A stretch of 8,041 nt of DNA from Sphingomonadaceae bacterium (lineage in GTDB: Bacteria > Pseudomonadota > Alphaproteobacteria > Sphingomonadales > Sphingomonadaceae). Location: assembly GCA_009923795.1 (NCBI GenBank), contig RFSU01000108.1, positions 1-8,041 of the forward strand. The letters are read 5' to 3'. Shown here one piece after another: positions 6,781-8,041 of the stretch. The notes under the pieces are model-generated. The model did not search any database, was not told the DNA's origin, and saw nothing but the letters and a program-made list of their open reading frames with translations. Both the position numbers and the translations under genes were made by a program. Every line of letters begins with the position of its first letter. The stretch's first letter is position 1.

Positions 6781-7195
6781 GCTACGCTTTCGGGATGATG
6801 CGGCGCTGGAGCAGCCCGCCGTGACCCTTGATGCCTTTCTGACCCAATCGAACGCAACAGCGGTGCGGCTGGAATCCGATGAAGATGCGCGCCTTTTGAT
6901 CCCCCATTTGGATCGGCTGGCGCTGGTCGAGGTGGCCTTCCCCAAATTCCGCGATGGACGGGGCTATTCCTCCGCCCGGATCCTGCGCGAAGCAGGCTAT
7001 ACGGGCGAATTGCGGGCGGCAGGGGATGTTCTGGTCGATCAGATCGCCTTCATGCGCCGCTGTGGCTTTGACAGCTTCATTCCAGATGTTCCGCTGGATG
7101 CAGACGCCGTTGAGGCGAGCCTCAATTTCTATGGCCAAGTCTATCAAGGCGCGGCGGATGCGGGTGTTCCGGTCTGGAAGCTGCGGCATGGCTGA
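6773..7195 (+). CDS. DUF934 protein, conserved partner of sulfite reductase
   Basis: This soluble protein of 140 residues belongs to DUF934, a family of unknown function that follows cysI in many proteobacteria, including pseudomonads. The family signature is clear in the middle: 'FPKFRDGRGYSSARILRE' at about 56-73, then 'GYTGELRAAGDVLVDQIAFM', then 'RCGFDSF'. There is a single cysteine in 'RRCGFDSF', too few for an iron-sulfur cluster, and no flavin or nucleotide-binding motif that I recognise, although older annotations sometimes call it an oxidoreductase. It overlaps cysI by 8 bp and cysH by 8 bp. Its position suggests a role in sulfite reduction, such as assembly, stabilisation or electron transfer to CysI; this is inferred from location alone. 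Confidence 0.88.
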   Translation: MAELRFRDDAALEQPAVTLDAFLTQSNATAVRLESDEDARLLIPHLDRLALVEVAFPKFRDGRGYSSARILREAGYTGELRAAGDVLVDQIAFMRRCGFDSFIPDVPLDADAVEASLNFYGQVYQGAADAGVPVWKLRHG

Positions 7196-7964
7196 CACGC
7201 GGGCCCGCGCTGTTGACAGGATCAACACGTCCCCGCGTTATTCCGAGGCGGATGCTATTCGCCTCAACAACATGTTCCGTGGCCGCGACACATTTGAGGT
7301 TCTGGAAACCGTCTTGCCAGAACAGATGCTGGGCGATGTCGCCACCGTCTCCAGCTTTGGGGCAGAGGCCGTTGTGCTGCTGCACCTCTTGTCGCGCATC
7401 GACCCCAGCCTGCCCGTGCTCTTCCTCGATACCGGTAAGCACTTCCCCGAAACGCTTGCCTATCGTGATCAGGTGACGGCTTTATTGGGCCTGACCGACG
7501 TCCGCACGCTGACGCCCAATGCCGCTGATGTCGCGGCGCGCGACGAAACCGGGCTACGCTGGTCTTATGATCCCGATGGCTGCTGCGCTATCCGCAAAGT
7601 TGCCCCATTGCAAACGGCGCTCGCGCCCTTTGACGCCCAGATTTCCGGGCGCAAGGCGTTTCAATCCTCCACGCGCTCTGCCCTTCCCCGCTTTGAAATT
7701 GAAGATGGGCGGCTCAAAATGAATCCACTCGCCGATTGGGATAAGGCCCGGATCGAAAGCTATTTTGCCGAGCATAATCTGCCCCGTCATCCGCTGGAGG
7801 CGCAAGGCTATCCCTCCATCGGGTGTGCGCCCTGCACCAGCCGAGTGAAGCCGGGCGAAGACCCGCGCGCCGGCCGCTGGCGTGGCTGGGACAAAACGGA
7901 ATGCGGCATCCACACAGCCGTCACGCCACTGGATGAGACAGGCGAAAACGACCCGGCGTTTTAA
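7188..7964 (+). CDS. cysH: Adenylyl-sulfate (APS) reductase, [4Fe-4S] type CysH
   Basis: This 258-residue cytoplasmic enzyme reduces activated sulfate to sulfite with electrons from thioredoxin or glutaredoxin. The N-terminal half holds the PP-loop nucleotide site ('VSSFGAEAVVLLHL', 54-67) and 'FLDTGKHFPET' (79-89). Four cysteines for a [4Fe-4S] cluster are present, Cys132-Cys133 ('GCCAIRK') and Cys213/Cys216 ('GCAPCTSR'). The C-terminal 'ECGIH' (238-242) carries the catalytic Cys239. E. coli-type PAPS reductases lack the cluster cysteines, so APS is the likely main substrate; some clustered enzymes also accept PAPS. This fits an operon without APS kinase (cysC). The start overlaps the DUF934 stop within ATGGCTGA, with GGAAG 7 nt upstream. 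It ends only 6 bp from a converging gene. A short dyad, AAAACG..CGTTTT (7945-7962), spans its last codons and may weakly aid termination. Confidence 0.94.
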   Translation: MADTRARAVDRINTSPRYSEADAIRLNNMFRGRDTFEVLETVLPEQMLGDVATVSSFGAEAVVLLHLLSRIDPSLPVLFLDTGKHFPETLAYRDQVTALLGLTDVRTLTPNAADVAARDETGLRWSYDPDGCCAIRKVAPLQTALAPFDAQISGRKAFQSSTRSALPRFEIEDGRLKMNPLADWDKARIESYFAEHNLPRHPLEAQGYPSIGCAPCTSRVKPGEDPRAGRWRGWDKTECGIHTAVTPLDETGENDPAF

Positions 7965-7970
7965 AGGCCC

Positions 7971-8041
7971 TCAGCGCGTGAGAAGCCGCCAAGCGAGTTG
8001 TGCTGCGACATAGAGGATCAACAGCCCCGTCGCGCGCCTGA
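7971..8041 (-). CDS. C-terminal end of an unidentified membrane protein
   Basis: The minus strand encodes 22 codons ending in TGA (7973-7971), running off the right edge. The visible tail is one hydrophobic helix, 'TGLLILYVAAQLAWRLL', followed by 'TR', which looks like the last transmembrane segment of an inner-membrane protein with its end on the positive, cytoplasmic side. A cation exchanger or a TauE/SafE-type sulfite exporter would both be compatible, but the piece is too short to decide. GC content matches the neighbouring genes, and the tight 6-bp convergence with cysH is typical of this compact region. Confidence 0.5.
   Translation of the reverse strand, partial: RRATGLLILYVAAQLAWRLLTR

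Noticed and set aside
7945..7970. AAAACG..CGTTTT dyad as a transcription terminator for cysH
   Set aside because: The stem is only 6 bp and mostly A-T, lies inside the coding region, and has no T-run after it beyond its own arm. It is noted under cysH but not called.
1..8041. Mobile element, CRISPR array, tRNA, rRNA or defence system
   Set aside because: No transposase or integrase, no spaced direct repeats, no tRNA-like fold and no toxin or restriction gene was seen. The right-hand 7.7 kb is ordinary metabolic gene content.

Overview
From about position 340 to the end, the window looks like chromosomal DNA from an alphaproteobacterium, most likely a sphingomonad. The base composition is GC-rich, the genes are tightly packed, and the sulfur-assimilation operon has the typical alphaproteobacterial order. 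The taxonomic call rests on gene order and remembered family resemblance, not on a search.

Positions 1 to about 330 do not match the rest. GC there is about 41% by hand count, against about 67% in the next 150 bases. The minus strand encodes an internal piece of a KefB/KefC-type (CPA2) cation:proton antiporter. It is joined in frame to the last codons of an alpha/beta-hydrolase gene, at a point where both proteins are expected to read roughly 'ALLKAV'. This is most likely a chimeric join from assembly or amplification, not a real fusion gene.

Layout: (a) 1-340, minus, antiporter fragment from a lower-GC source; (b) 323-1183, minus, alpha/beta hydrolase with an intact catalytic triad; (c) 1181-1194, a perfect 14-bp palindrome holding the start codons of the two divergent genes; (d) 1192-2586 and 2602-4017, plus, selO (protein adenylyltransferase) and astD (succinylglutamate-semialdehyde dehydrogenase), 15 bp apart; (e) 4086-7964, plus, a five-gene operon in which every neighbouring pair overlaps: cobA (uroporphyrinogen-III methyltransferase), a DUF2849 gene, cysI, a DUF934 gene and cysH; (f) 7971-8041, minus, the last 22 codons of an unidentified membrane protein converging on cysH.

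The operon forms a coherent assimilatory sulfate-reduction module. CysH has the cysteines of the [4Fe-4S] APS-reductase type and should make sulfite from APS. CysI reduces sulfite to sulfide on a siroheme/[4Fe-4S] centre. CobA makes precorrin-2, the siroheme precursor. DUF2849 and DUF934 are conserved partners of unknown function. No CysJ, CysDN, CysC or siroheme-finishing enzyme is present here.

I saw no mobile element, tRNA, rRNA, CRISPR array or clearly new multi-gene system. The observations most worth following are the low-GC/high-GC join, the two unknown genes inside the sulfite-reduction operon, and the palindrome shared by two start codons.
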